53,164 nucleotides of DNA from Leeuwenhoekiella nanhaiensis. Its GTDB lineage: Bacteria; Bacteroidota; Bacteroidia; Flavobacteriales; Flavobacteriaceae. Below the pieces are notes generated by a model. That model saw only the letters and a list, made by a program, of their open reading frames with translations, made no database searches and was not told the DNA's origin. The stretch is taken from the NCBI RefSeq assembly GCF_002744755.1, contig NZ_KZ319298.1, positions 32,525 through 85,688 of the forward strand, given 5' to 3'. Below, piece after piece: positions 22,918-32,700 of the stretch (positions are counted from its first letter, which is position 1; each line of letters opens with the position of its first letter). A program made the translations under genes and the position numbers.

Positions 22918-25900
22918 ATGGGATTATTAGATAAAGTTTTAAAGGTTTTTGTAGGAGACAAATCAAAACAGGATGTCGCTTCCATTCAGCCTATTGTAGA
23001 TAAAATCAAAAGTTTTGAAGCCGAGCTTGAAAAACTTTCACACGATGAACTTAGAGCCAAGACTACAGCTTTTAAAGCTAAAATAGCTGATGCCCTTGCA
23101 GACAATAATGCGGAGCGCCTAAAACTGGAAGCTGAGGCTGATGAGACTGAAGACATCGACCGTAAAGAAGAGATTTATACGCAGGTTGACAAGCTCAAAG
23201 ACGAAGCTTACGAAATCAGTGAAAACATCTTAAATGAAATTCTCCCCGAAGCATTTGCAGTCGTTAAAGAAACCGCCAAACGCTTTTTCCACAATGAAAC
23301 CATAACCGTTACCGCCAGCGCCTTTGATCGCGAACTGAGCGCAGAAAAGGATTTTGTTACCCTTGAAGGCGACAATGCCCTTTGGTCTAACAGCTGGGAT
23401 GCCGCAGGAAAACCCATCACCTGGGATATGATTCACTACGATGTGCAGCTCATAGGTGGTGTGGCAATGCACCAGGGTAAAATCGCAGAGATGCAAACGG
23501 GTGAAGGTAAAACCCTTGTGGCTACGCTTCCGGTGTATTTAAATGCACTTACCGGAAAAGGAGTTCACCTCGTAACTGTAAACGACTATCTTGCCAAGCG
23601 TGATAGCGCCTGGATGGCACCGCTGTTCAACTTCCACGGACTTACCGTTGACTGTATTGATTATCACAGACCCAATTCCGCAGCACGACGCAAAGCGTAC
23701 GCCGCAGACATCACCTACGGTACCAATAATGAATTTGGTTTTGACTACCTGCGTGATAATATGGCGCACGCGCCAAACGATCTGGTACAACGCGAGCACA
23801 ACTACGCCATCGTCGATGAGGTCGACTCGGTATTAGTTGATGATGCCCGTACGCCGCTTATTATTTCAGGACCGGTACCTAAAGGCGATCAGCACGAGTT
23901 TGATGCCTTAAAACCTAAGATTGAAAGTCTGGTTAACCTACAGCGTCAAAACCTCACCGGGGTATTGGCAGAGGCTAAAAAATTAATCGCCGCCGGAGAT
24001 ACCAAAGAAGGAGCGATCTTATTGCTTCGCGTATATCGCGGTCTTCCGAAAAACAAAGCGCTTATCAAGTATTTGAGTGAAGAGGGAATCCGTCAGTTGC
24101 TTCAGAAAACTGAAAATCATTATATGCAGGACAACAATCGCGAAATGCACGTGATTGATGCCGAATTATACTTCACGATTGATGAGAAAAACAATCAAAT
24201 AGAACTTACTGATAAAGGTATCGAACACCTTTCCGGAAAAGACGATCCTAATTTCTTCGTCATGCCCGAAATGGGAATGGAAATCAGTAAGATCGAAAAC
24301 GCCAATCTCACTCCTGAAGAAGAGGCTCAGAAAAAAGAAGAACTGTTCCGTGAGTTCAGCATCAAGAGTGAGCGTATTCACACGATGAACCAGTTGCTTA
24401 AAGCCTATACCCTGTTTGAAAAAGACACCGAGTATGTGGTGATTGACAACAAGGTGAAAATCGTTGATGAGCAAACCGGTCGTATTATGGACGGGCGTCG
24501 TTATAGCGATGGTCTGCACCAGGCGATTGAAGCTAAAGAAAATGTAAAGATTGAAGATGCTACTCAGACTTTTGCAACCGTAACCCTTCAAAATTACTTT
24601 AGAATGTACCGCAAACTCAGCGGTATGACCGGTACTGCGGTAACTGAAGCCGGTGAATTCTGGGAAATCTACAAGCTCGATGTGGTAGAAATCCCAACCA
24701 ACCGTCCTATTGCCCGTGATGATAAAGACGACAAGGTTTACAAGACCAAACGCGAAAAATACAATGCGGTAATTGATGAAGTACAGAATCTGGTAGAGCA
24801 AAACAGACCGGTACTTATTGGTACCACTTCGGTAGAAATATCGGAATTGCTAAGCCGTATGCTTTCGCTTCGCAAAATCAGCCACAACGTATTGAACGCG
24901 AAACTGCATAAAAAAGAGGCCGACATTGTTGCTGACGCAGGTAACTCGGGTCAGGTAACCATCGCCACAAACATGGCCGGTCGGGGTACCGATATTAAAC
25001 TAAGTAAGGCGGTAAAAGAAGCCGGTGGTCTGGCCATCATAGGTACAGAACGTCACGACTCCCGCCGCGTTGACCGCCAGTTGCGTGGTCGTTCGGGACG
25101 TCAGGGAGATCCCGGTAGTTCACAATTCTACGTATCGCTTGAAGATAACCTGATGCGCCTTTTTGGTTCTGAACGTATCGCCAAGATGATGGACCGTATG
25201 GGTCTTAAAGAAGGCGAAGTGATTCAGCACGGAATGATTTCAAAATCTATAGAGCGCGCTCAGAAAAAAGTGGAAGAGAACAACTTTGGCGTACGTAAGC
25301 GACTGCTGGAGTATGATGATGTGATGAACGCCCAGCGTGAAGTGATTTACAAGCGTCGGTACCACGCTTTATTTGGAGAGCGTCTACGCGTAGATATCGC
25401 AAATATGATTTACGATACCTGTGAGCTGATTGCAGAGACCAATAAAATGGCTCAGGATTACAAGAATTTTGAGTTTGAATTGATCCGTTTCTTCTCGATG
25501 AGCAGTCCGGTTGAAGAAGCCGAGTTTGCAAAGCTTTCTGCGAAAGATTTAGCGGTGCGTATTTACGATGCGGCCTTAAAACACTATCGCGAAAAAATGG
25601 AGCGCAACGCGGCTATTGCTTTCCCGATCATCAGTAATGTGTATGAAAACCCAAACAGCAACTACGAGCGTATTGTTGTACCGTTCTCAGACGGAAACAA
25701 AGAACTGAAGGTTGTAACTAACCTGAAAGACGCCTATGAATCTAAAGGTAAACAGCTGATCACCGATTTTGAGAAGAACATCACCCTTGCCATCATTGAT
25801 GATGCCTGGAAAACGCATTTGCGTAAGATGGATGAATTGAAGCAAAGTGTGCAGCTGGCTGTTCACGAGCAGAAAGATCCCTTGCTTATCTATAAGTTTG

Positions 25901-26280
25901 AAGCTTTTGAACTCTTTAAGCAAATGATTGATCAGGTAAACAAAGATGTGATTTCATTCCTGTTTAAAGGCGAATTGCCGGTGCAGCAGGAAAATCAAAT
26001 CCGTGAGGCCCGTCAAACCCAGCAAACCGAGAAAACACAAACTTCTAAGGAAGAAATCCCGAATCTGGATGAGCGTGCGGCTCAAAGTCGTGCTGCAAGT
26101 GGAAACACACAACCGCAACGTCAGCAGATCACCGAAACCATTACCCGTGAGCGACCCAAAATAGGTCGTAACGATAAGGTGACGATCAAGCACGTGATGA
26201 ATGGGGAAAATAAAACCATGAAGTACAAACAGGCCATTCCGCTTTTAGATAAAGGCGACTGGGTGCTGGTAGAAGAATAG
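22918..26280 (+). CDS. secA: Preprotein translocase ATPase
   Basis: A 1,120-residue SecA, the motor of the Sec export pathway. Walker A is MQTGEGKT (about residues 192-199), Walker [20 protein letters not shown], helicase motif [11 protein letters not shown] and [19 protein letters not shown]. The length exceeds the roughly 900 residues of E. coli SecA because of extra segments in the preprotein-binding region, as is usual in this phylum. The C-terminus lacks the zinc-binding CxC motif and ends with a [10 protein letters not shown] tail. The start at 22918 ([10 protein letters not shown]) is chosen over an upstream in-frame TTG at 22891. Confidence 0.97.
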   Translation: MGLLDKVLKVFVGDKSKQDVASIQPIVDKIKSFEAELEKLSHDELRAKTTAFKAKIADALADNNAERLKLEAEADETEDIDRKEEIYTQVDKLKDEAYEISENILNEILPEAFAVVKETAKRFFHNETITVTASAFDRELSAEKDFVTLEGDNALWSNSWDAAGKPITWDMIHYDVQLIGGVAMHQGKIAEMQTGEGKTLVATLPVYLNALTGKGVHLVTVNDYLAKRDSAWMAPLFNFHGLTVDCIDYHRPNSAARRKAYAADITYGTNNEFGFDYLRDNMAHAPNDLVQREHNYAIVDEVDSVLVDDARTPLIISGPVPKGDQHEFDALKPKIESLVNLQRQNLTGVLAEAKKLIAAGDTKEGAILLLRVYRGLPKNKALIKYLSEEGIRQLLQKTENHYMQDNNREMHVIDAELYFTIDEKNNQIELTDKGIEHLSGKDDPNFFVMPEMGMEISKIENANLTPEEEAQKKEELFREFSIKSERIHTMNQLLKAYTLFEKDTEYVVIDNKVKIVDEQTGRIMDGRRYSDGLHQAIEAKENVKIEDATQTFATVTLQNYFRMYRKLSGMTGTAVTEAGEFWEIYKLDVVEIPTNRPIARDDKDDKVYKTKREKYNAVIDEVQNLVEQNRPVLIGTTSVEISELLSRMLSLRKISHNVLNAKLHKKEADIVADAGNSGQVTIATNMAGRGTDIKLSKAVKEAGGLAIIGTERHDSRRVDRQLRGRSGRQGDPGSSQFYVSLEDNLMRLFGSERIAKMMDRMGLKEGEVIQHGMISKSIERAQKKVEENNFGVRKRLLEYDDVMNAQREVIYKRRYHALFGERLRVDIANMIYDTCELIAETNKMAQDYKNFEFELIRFFSMSSPVEEAEFAKLSAKDLAVRIYDAALKHYREKMERNAAIAFPIISNVYENPNSNYERIVVPFSDGNKELKVVTNLKDAYESKGKQLITDFEKNITLAIIDDAWKTHLRKMDELKQSVQLAVHEQKDPLLIYKFEAFELFKQMIDQVNKDVISFLFKGELPVQQENQIREARQTQQTEKTQTSKEEIPNLDERAAQSRAASGNTQPQRQQITETITRERPKIGRNDKVTIKHVMNGENKTMKYKQAIPLLDKGDWVLVEE

Positions 26281-26306
26281 ACCTATTCTTCCCCAAATAA
26301 TTCAGA

Positions 26307-26335
26307 AGCCCGAAGATTCTCTTCGGGCTTTTTTC
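26307..26335 (+). terminator. Terminator of secA
   Basis: Perfect 10-bp stem AGCCCGAAGA/TCTTCGGGCT (26307-26316 with 26320-26329, loop ttc) followed by Ts, 26 bases after the stop codon. Confidence 0.92.
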
Positions 26336-26444
26336 TGTTTGAAATTCAATCGATTACCTGCAAATAAATACTTAACACTAACTTAATATTGAGGTTTGTG
26401 GTGCTATTACATAAACCTTATTTTCGCTCAAAATCTGAATCAAA

Positions 26445-26801
26445 TTGTTTTCAAAAGAACGCCTGCATAACGAATTACTGAACGCGACCAATATGAACGC
26501 GGTAGAACTGCGCGCCTGGTTGCGTACCGATATTGCGCCCATAACCGTGGCCAACTACAAAGACGCTCCATCGCTGGATCTGTCAAACAAACTGTTGCGC
26601 ATTTTAATGAAAACAACAGACGAGCTTACCCGTACCGATTGCCTGATCATTCAAAGTGTACTGCAACGTATCAAATACCTGAAAGCTAACCGCTCCCGCG
26701 ATTCCTTTTTGCGTTTAGACTGGGAAAACAGTTTACGCAATCTGGGTTATGACCTTAAAAAAACGACATCAGGTATTCAAAAAACAAAGACCTACTTTTA
26801 A
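26445..26801 (+). CDS. Hypothetical protein, all helical
   Basis: A 118-residue frame starting with TTG, with no family I recognise. It appears helical and basic at the end (LKANRSRDSFLRLDWENSLRNLGYDLKK). An ATG at 26493 would give a shorter product, but the N-terminal residues FSKERLHNELLNATN look coding. It has its own spacer after the secA terminator and precedes the DUF4199 gene by 147 bases. Confidence 0.6.
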   Translation: MFSKERLHNELLNATNMNAVELRAWLRTDIAPITVANYKDAPSLDLSNKLLRILMKTTDELTRTDCLIIQSVLQRIKYLKANRSRDSFLRLDWENSLRNLGYDLKKTTSGIQKTKTYF

Positions 26802-26948
26802 AATCGGGTTTCCTACTCTTGTGAATTATAGTATCTTAGAGGAAACAACCTCGGGCTTGTTCACGAGGCATTCTTTGAAAGTAGTTTTTAGTTTCCCGGC
26901 AGGCTTCAGGATATAGTATTCTTTGGCAATGCCTATAAAATTTTAGGG

Positions 26949-27425
26949 ATGATTTCGTTTAGACTTGAATTTAAATGGGCGGTGATTTATACCTTCTTCC
27001 TGTTTATCTGGATGATTTTTGAAGTTCAGATGGGCTGGCACGACGCGCTAATTGCCCAACATCATCTTTACACCCTGTTTTTCTATATTCCCGCTGCACT
27101 AATTTACTATTTGGCACTTACCGATAAGCGCAATAACTTTTACGGTGGCATTATGAGCTACCGCCAGGGTTTTCTGGCCGGCCTGGTGATAACTTTATGT
27201 ATCGCACTTCTTGCCGCCCCGGCTCAATACATCATCAGCACCTGGATTACACCCGATTATTTTGAAAATGTAAAAGCTTATGCCGTGCAAGCCGGCAAGA
27301 CCACGCCTGAAGAAGCAGAAGCCTTTTTCAACCTCAAAAGCTATATGATTCAGTCTGTAGCGGGCAGTCTGGCGATTGGACTTCTGTTTAGTGCCGTTTT
27401 ACCGCTATTAGTCAAGCGGAAATAA
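26949..27425 (+). CDS. DUF4199-like integral membrane protein
   Basis: A 158-residue protein with four hydrophobic segments at about residues 9-27, 42-58, 74-95 and 135-153. The order and the loop GGIMSYRQGFLAGL, plus the region YFENVKAYAVQAGKTTPEEAEAFFNLKSYM between segments 3 and 4, match DUF4199 proteins of Bacteroidota. No function is known for the family. It precedes a HAD phosphatase by 45 bases. Confidence 0.8.
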   Translation: MISFRLEFKWAVIYTFFLFIWMIFEVQMGWHDALIAQHHLYTLFFYIPAALIYYLALTDKRNNFYGGIMSYRQGFLAGLVITLCIALLAAPAQYIISTWITPDYFENVKAYAVQAGKTTPEEAEAFFNLKSYMIQSVAGSLAIGLLFSAVLPLLVKRK

Positions 27426-27470
27426 GCATTTTAGCCTCTAGCTTTTTCATACAAAACGTATTTTTACGGT

Positions 27471-28292
27471 ATGAATAAAGACTTAAAACTCATCTGCTCA
27501 GATATTGACGGCACCCTATTAAATGCTGATCGTGATATCGCTCCTGAAACGGCTTCGGCCTTTGGCAAACTTCCAAAAGATTTCCCGGTGATTCTGGCCT
27601 CGTCAAGAATGCCGTCGGCTATGTATTACCTGCAGGAAAAAATTGGCCGATATGGCAGTCCGCTTATTTGCTATAATGGCGCATTGGTTTTAGATGAAGA
27701 CGGAAAGACCCTGCAATCACATATGGTATCTCTTGAACTGCTAAATACCATTATTGAGCATCACAAGGATTACGATTACAACATCAGTACACATTGCACC
27801 GATACCTGGCGCACCGAAAAAATGGATTACTGGACGATGCGTGAAATACGCAGCACCCGTATGCAACCCGTTTATGTACCACTAAAAGACCTTATCGCTT
27901 CTCTTGAAGCCGTAGAGGAGCAACCCCATAAAATCATGTGTATGGGCTCTCCTAAAGCCCTGGACAGCCTAATTGAGCTTTTAAAGGAACGACATCCCAA
28001 TGAAGCACATTTATACCGCTCGAAGGATAGTTATGTTGAGATTTCAGCAAAAAATATTGATAAAAGTACTGCCCTGGAAGATTTGATAAAAAACAAATAC
28101 AATCTGGAATTAGGTAACGTTATGGCTTTTGGAGATAATTTCAACGATACCCAACTCCTTAAACGAGCGGGTATGGGCGTCGCGATGGCAAATGCAGCGC
28201 AGGAAGTAAAAGATGCTGCAGACTATGTTAGTGAATATACAAACAAGCAGCACGCAGTGGCTAAAGCCATCGAAAAATTCTTAATATCCTAA
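27471..28292 (+). CDS. Cof-type HAD-IIB phosphatase
   Basis: A 273-residue haloacid-dehalogenase-fold hydrolase. Motif 1 is CSDIDGTLLN (nucleophile aspartate at about residue 10), motif 2 is ILASSRMPS, and motifs 3/4 are NIDKSTALEDL and VMAFGDNFNDTQLLKRAGMGVAMANA. The C2B cap sits between. Members remove phosphate from sugars, FMN or PLP; the substrate cannot be assigned. Confidence 0.92.
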   Translation: MNKDLKLICSDIDGTLLNADRDIAPETASAFGKLPKDFPVILASSRMPSAMYYLQEKIGRYGSPLICYNGALVLDEDGKTLQSHMVSLELLNTIIEHHKDYDYNISTHCTDTWRTEKMDYWTMREIRSTRMQPVYVPLKDLIASLEAVEEQPHKIMCMGSPKALDSLIELLKERHPNEAHLYRSKDSYVEISAKNIDKSTALEDLIKNKYNLELGNVMAFGDNFNDTQLLKRAGMGVAMANAAQEVKDAADYVSEYTNKQHAVAKAIEKFLIS

Positions 28293-28359
28293 AGTAATGA
28301 CAGAGTCAAAAAACTAATAGCAGCAAGCGGAAAGTCTTTTGAACAAGATTTAGCTTTAT

Positions 28360-28396
28360 AAAAAAAGAGGCACACTCCAACCAAAAAGTGCGCCTC
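28360..28396 (-). terminator. Terminator of the ABC1 kinase transcript
   Basis: Stem gaggcacact/agtgcgcctc (28367-28376 with 28387-28396, one G:U type mismatch). On the minus strand it is followed by seven Ts. It may also serve the plus-strand HAD gene. Confidence 0.8.
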
Positions 28397-28418
28397 TCAA
28401 ACAACCTAACCAATAATC

Positions 28419-29738
28419 TTAAATATCGTTCTGAATATAATTCTTGTAATTATTCACTTTAATTTTTGCCCCCAGATCGTGCATCAGGTTATATAAACCG
28501 AAAAACGTGCGGTTGATATAGAGAAAATGCTTGCTGCCACGATTACCATTCATTTTTCGAAGTTGGGTATCTTTTGAGTATTTATCACTCAAATCGGCTA
28601 TTCTAGCAAAGAATGTCTCATCACTAAAATCAAACGTATCGAGGTGAAAGGGCTGAGTAAATAAACTCAGCATTTCGTGAAATAATTCGGAAAAGAATTT
28701 AAGTTCTTCAGGGGAATCCTCTTCGCGAAGTATTTCGAGTTCAAACATTTTCTCTGTAAAAACCTCGGGGTTATTGATATTTTCTGGGTCCGCCAGTTCA
28801 AAATACGGCGTATAAAATTCTTCAGGCACTTGTTTGATGCAACCAAAATCTATGGCGATTAAATTGTGCTCCTCATCTACTAAAAAGTTACCGGGATGCG
28901 GATCTGCGTGCACCGCTTTAAGGTGGTGCATTTGATACATATAAAAATCCCAAAGTGTTTGTCCTACCTGATCTGCGGCCTCTTTATCGGTATTACGCGC
29001 TGTAAACTCACTCAGGTGCTCCCCTTCCATCCAGTCCATCGTAATAATACGTTCACTGGAAAGTTCGGGATAATACTGCGGAAACTTCAAGTTTGGAATA
29101 ACACTGCATTTCTCAGTGATTTCCTGACTTTGTTTGACTTCGAGAACGTAATCAGTCTCTTCGAGAAGCTTATCTTCAACCTCCTTAAAATACTTTTCTT
29201 TATCCTTTCCTTTTAAATTAAACATCCTGCTAGCGACCGGCTTCACTAGAGCCAGGTCGCTGCTGATGCTGTCTGCAACGCCGGGATATTGTATTTTCAC
29301 AGCAAGTTTTTTCCCATCTTTCGTGGCCTGATGCACCTGTCCGATGCTGGCCGCATTAACGCTTTGGGTTGCAAACGTATCGTATAATTCTTCAGGATAT
29401 TTATTCAAATAATTTTTAAAAGTCTTTCTAACCAAAGCTGCACTTAATGGGGGAACTGAAAATTGAGACAGCGAAAATTTTTCAACATAAGCTTTGGGCA
29501 AAATATTCTTTTCCATACTCAGCATTTGCGCTACTTTAAGCGCACTGCCTTTCAAGCTTTTCAATCCATCATAGATATCTTCTGCATTCTCATCATCAAG
29601 CTCCTCCCGTGTCAATTCGGAATTAAAAGCCTTTTTGCCATAATATTTGGCATAGTTACCACCTACTTTAATACCCGTCTTCACCAGCTGCGAAGCCCGT
29701 TGGATCTTATTTGTTGGTATGTAATCGATGGTTTTCAT
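28419..29738 (-). CDS. ABC1/UbiB-family kinase-like protein
   Basis: A 439-residue atypical kinase of the ABC1/UbiB/AarF group. Diagnostic parts are the N-terminal KxGQ-like helix region (LKGSALKVAQMLSMEKNILPKAYVEKFS), ASIGQVHQATKDGKKLAVKIQYPGV (ATP-site lysine), HADPHPGNFLV (catalytic loop) and IDFGCIKQVPEEF (metal-binding aspartate). Members support quinone or lipid metabolism; the target here is unknown. It follows a TetR-like gene by 5 bases, so the regulator probably controls its own operon including this gene. Confidence 0.93.
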   Translation of the reverse strand: MKTIDYIPTNKIQRASQLVKTGIKVGGNYAKYYGKKAFNSELTREELDDENAEDIYDGLKSLKGSALKVAQMLSMEKNILPKAYVEKFSLSQFSVPPLSAALVRKTFKNYLNKYPEELYDTFATQSVNAASIGQVHQATKDGKKLAVKIQYPGVADSISSDLALVKPVASRMFNLKGKDKEKYFKEVEDKLLEETDYVLEVKQSQEITEKCSVIPNLKFPQYYPELSSERIITMDWMEGEHLSEFTARNTDKEAADQVGQTLWDFYMYQMHHLKAVHADPHPGNFLVDEEHNLIAIDFGCIKQVPEEFYTPYFELADPENINNPEVFTEKMFELEILREEDSPEELKFFSELFHEMLSLFTQPFHLDTFDFSDETFFARIADLSDKYSKDTQLRKMNGNRGSKHFLYINRTFFGLYNLMHDLGAKIKVNNYKNYIQNDI

Positions 29739-29743
29739 TTTCT

Positions 29744-30430
29744 TTATTTAGTTTTTGAAAAATTTTCTTTGAAAAGAAACTTTCCAAAATCAAGTACACT
29801 TTCTAAAGGTGTTGTATTAAATACGTCAAAAATAGCGTTGACGGATTTCTCAATAGCCACATCTGTTTTTTCAAAGCGGGCCGAATTATCATCCATCCAA
29901 TATTTTAAAAGGAATAAGGTTTGTAACCACGCGCCTTCGCTAAAAATCGAAACCGGATTTTTACTCAATCGCGATGACTTTTCATCGTTAGCCTGTTCAA
30001 TTAAGTCTCCGGCAAATTCGCGTACTTTAATACGTAAATCTCTTAGCTGAGCTAAACTCTTCAAATGATTTTTCTCTTCTTCCAACGCAAAAAGCACATA
30101 ACTGCGATTTGCAGTCAACACCTCAAAAAAGGTGTAAAAGAAGGACAACATTTTTTCCCTATTGGGATAAGTCTTGTAATCGGAATTTTTGTGTAGTACA
30201 CTAATCGTATTCTCATAAAATGCAATCCATATAGATTCCCGTATTCCCTGAAACGATCCGAAGAAATTATAAAACTCTCCTTCCTGTATATTATGGTCTT
30301 TACAGAATTTAAAAACAGAGGCAGGACGTTTACCATGTTCTAGAACATATTCCATATACAGAGTCATCACGGCTTCTGCATTAAGCTCTTTCTTATTAGA
30401 CTTTGTGGATGTTGCTTTCTTTGCTACCAT
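29744..30430 (-). CDS. TetR-like transcriptional regulator
   Basis: A 228-residue protein with a basic N-terminal tail (KKATSTKSNKKELN) and a TetR-type DNA-binding domain at about residues 20-65 (RPASVFKFCKDHNIQEGEFYNFFGSFQGIRESIW). The remainder is helical, as in ligand-binding domains. The helix-turn-helix is divergent from classical TetR (GEFYNFF instead of GTLYHYF), but the spacing fits. It is the first gene of a two-gene operon with the ABC1 kinase. Confidence 0.82.
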   Translation of the reverse strand: MVAKKATSTKSNKKELNAEAVMTLYMEYVLEHGKRPASVFKFCKDHNIQEGEFYNFFGSFQGIRESIWIAFYENTISVLHKNSDYKTYPNREKMLSFFYTFFEVLTANRSYVLFALEEEKNHLKSLAQLRDLRIKVREFAGDLIEQANDEKSSRLSKNPVSIFSEGAWLQTLFLLKYWMDDNSARFEKTDVAIEKSVNAIFDVFNTTPLESVLDFGKFLFKENFSKTK

Positions 30431-30530
30431 TGTTTTAATCTTCTCCTGTAAAATTACCTCTGTTTAACCTTTTATCAAAACGCTTAAACAAAATGTTACG
30501 TTAATGTTCTTTCATAAAATTTGAAACTTG

Positions 30531-30570
30531 TGCCAGTTTGTCACGAGCGGAGCTTTGGTATTTTTTTTGA
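30531..30570 (+). promoter_or_regulatory. Possible sigma-54-type promoter of htpG with upstream repeat
   Basis: TTGGTATTTTTTTTGA (30555-30570) has the GG and G of a -24/-12 element separated by exactly the expected 12 positions (30557 and 30569). Upstream, TGCCA-GTT-TGTCA (30531-30543) forms an imperfect repeat that could bind an activator. A normal TAnnTTTG box with good spacing was not found. This is inference. Confidence 0.4.
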
Positions 30571-30632
30571 AAACTTGAACGTGAAAAAATTTTTAAAATT
30601 AATGGCGCGAAGCGCATAAATTCACAATACAT

Positions 30633-32522
30633 ATGTCCACAGGTAAAATAAATGTTGCTGTTGAAAACATTTTTCCGCTGATCAAAAAGTTCTTATACAG
30701 TGATCACGAAATTTTCTTACGCGAGCTGGTATCTAATGCAACAGATGCTACGATTAAGCTAAAACATCTTACCAGTATAGGTGAGGCTAAAGTTGATTAT
30801 GGTAATCCTATTATCGAAGTGAAGGTTGATAAGGAGGCCAAAAAACTTCATATTATTGACCAGGGTATCGGGATGACCGAAGCCGAGGTGCAGAAGTATA
30901 TTAACGACATTGCCTTTTCAGGAGCCGAAGAATTCCTTGATAAATACAAAGACACCGCTAAAGACAGTGGAATCATCGGTCATTTTGGTCTTGGTTTTTA
31001 TTCTGCTTTTATGGTTGCCAGCAAGGTAGAAATCATAACCAAATCGTATAAGGATGAGCCAGCTGTACATTGGGTATGTGATGGTTCACCAGAATTTGAA
31101 CTTACAACTGCTGAAAAGACCAAACGTGGTACCGAAATCATCCTTCACATCGCAGAAGACTCCACTGAATTCTTAGAAGAAGGTCGCATCCGCGAATTGC
31201 TTACCAAGTACAATAAATTTATGCCGGTGCCTATCAAATTTGGCACTAAAGAAGAAGAGCTTCCGTTACCGGAAGATGCTGCTGAAGACGCAGAGCCCGA
31301 AACCAAAACGGTTGACAATATCATCAACAACCCAAATCCAGCCTGGACGAAGCAGCCTACTGATCTGGAAGATAAAGATTACAAGGAATTTTATCGCGAG
31401 CTCTACCCCATGCAGTTTGAGGAGCCGCTCTTCCACATTCATTTAAATGTTGATTATCCCTTCAACCTGACCGGTATCCTGTATTTCCCAAGACTGGGCA
31501 AGGATATGAACATTCAGCGTGATAAGATTCAGCTGTATCAAAATCAGGTTTTTGTAACCGATAATGTAGAAGGTATAGTGCCGGAATTCCTTACCATGTT
31601 GCGTGGTGTGATTGATTCGCCAGATATTCCGCTTAACGTATCACGCTCGTATTTGCAGGCTGATGGTGCCGTGAAGAAAATATCAAGCTACATCACCCGT
31701 AAGGTTGCAGATAAGCTAAAATCCCTGTTTAATGAAGATCGCGCAGATTTTGAAAAGAAATGGGACGATATCAAAGTAGTAATTGAGTACGGAATGCTCA
31801 GCGAAGAGAAATTCTTTGATAAGGCTGAAGCATTTGCCCTCTACCCTACTGTTGATGGAACTTATTATACCTACCCTGAGCTTGAAGAAAAGATTAAAGA
31901 AAATCAGACTGACAAAGATGGTAAACTGATTGTCCTTTATGCTTCAGACAAAGATGCGCAGCACAGTTACATCGCTTCTGCAAAAGATAAAGGTTATGAA
32001 GTATTGTTGCTCAATTCGCCAATTGTTTCGCACCTGCTTCAAAAGCTTGAAACCTCAAAAGATAAGGTAAGCTTTGTACGTGTAGACGGTGATGACATCA
32101 ATAACCTCATCAAAAAAGACGAGGAGCACATCTCAAAACTTTCAGATGAGGAAAAAGAAAATCTGAAAAAATTGCTTGATGAGACTATTGCAGATAAAGC
32201 CTATACCGTAAAACTGGAAGCTTTAGACAGTACTACGGCTCCATTTACTATTACGCAGCCCGAGTTTATGCGTCGTATGAAAGAAATGCAGGCAACAGGC
32301 GGTGGCGGCGGTATGTTTGGTATGGGCAATATGCCAGATATGTATAACCTCGTTGTGAATACAAACAGCGAACTGGTAGGTGAAATACTAAACACCAAGA
32401 CCAAGAAAAAGCAGGAACGTTTAATCACACAGTCATTAGATTTGGCGCGTTTGTCTCAGGGCTTGCTTAAAGGCGAAGCTTTAACTAACTTTGTCAAACG
32501 CTCCTATGAGATGATTAAATAG
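30633..32522 (+). CDS. htpG: Molecular chaperone HtpG (Hsp90)
   Basis: A 629-residue bacterial Hsp90. The N-terminal GHKL ATP site shows ELVSNATDATIKL, IDQGIGM and IGHFGLGFYSAFMV. The middle domain has DYPFNLTGILYFPRLG, IPLNVSRSYLQAD. A glycine-rich stretch (TGGGGGMFGMGNMPDM, about residues 557-572) precedes the dimerisation end. It folds or stabilises client proteins under stress. It stands alone, with a terminator after the stop. Confidence 0.97.
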   Translation: MSTGKINVAVENIFPLIKKFLYSDHEIFLRELVSNATDATIKLKHLTSIGEAKVDYGNPIIEVKVDKEAKKLHIIDQGIGMTEAEVQKYINDIAFSGAEEFLDKYKDTAKDSGIIGHFGLGFYSAFMVASKVEIITKSYKDEPAVHWVCDGSPEFELTTAEKTKRGTEIILHIAEDSTEFLEEGRIRELLTKYNKFMPVPIKFGTKEEELPLPEDAAEDAEPETKTVDNIINNPNPAWTKQPTDLEDKDYKEFYRELYPMQFEEPLFHIHLNVDYPFNLTGILYFPRLGKDMNIQRDKIQLYQNQVFVTDNVEGIVPEFLTMLRGVIDSPDIPLNVSRSYLQADGAVKKISSYITRKVADKLKSLFNEDRADFEKKWDDIKVVIEYGMLSEEKFFDKAEAFALYPTVDGTYYTYPELEEKIKENQTDKDGKLIVLYASDKDAQHSYIASAKDKGYEVLLLNSPIVSHLLQKLETSKDKVSFVRVDGDDINNLIKKDEEHISKLSDEEKENLKKLLDETIADKAYTVKLEALDSTTAPFTITQPEFMRRMKEMQATGGGGGMFGMGNMPDMYNLVVNTNSELVGEILNTKTKKKQERLITQSLDLARLSQGLLKGEALTNFVKRSYEMIK

Positions 32523-32578
32523 GTAGTTAGATCGTAGATTTGAGAACCTTGATCTAGAAACCCTGACTTCATATTAAG

Positions 32579-32606
32579 AACCGCTCGTTATTCGGGCGGT
32601 TTTTTT
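32579..32606 (+). terminator. Terminator of htpG
   Basis: Nine-pair stem aaccgctcg/cgggcggtt (loop ttatt, one G:U pair) followed by seven Ts. Confidence 0.9.
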
Positions 32607-32700
32607 ATGCCTAAAACTTGCCAAACGCTAACGTTTCTTTAACCTCCTTAGCTAACGAGTTCCTTCCTTTTTAGGTAACTTTCGACCTATAACCAAGAAT

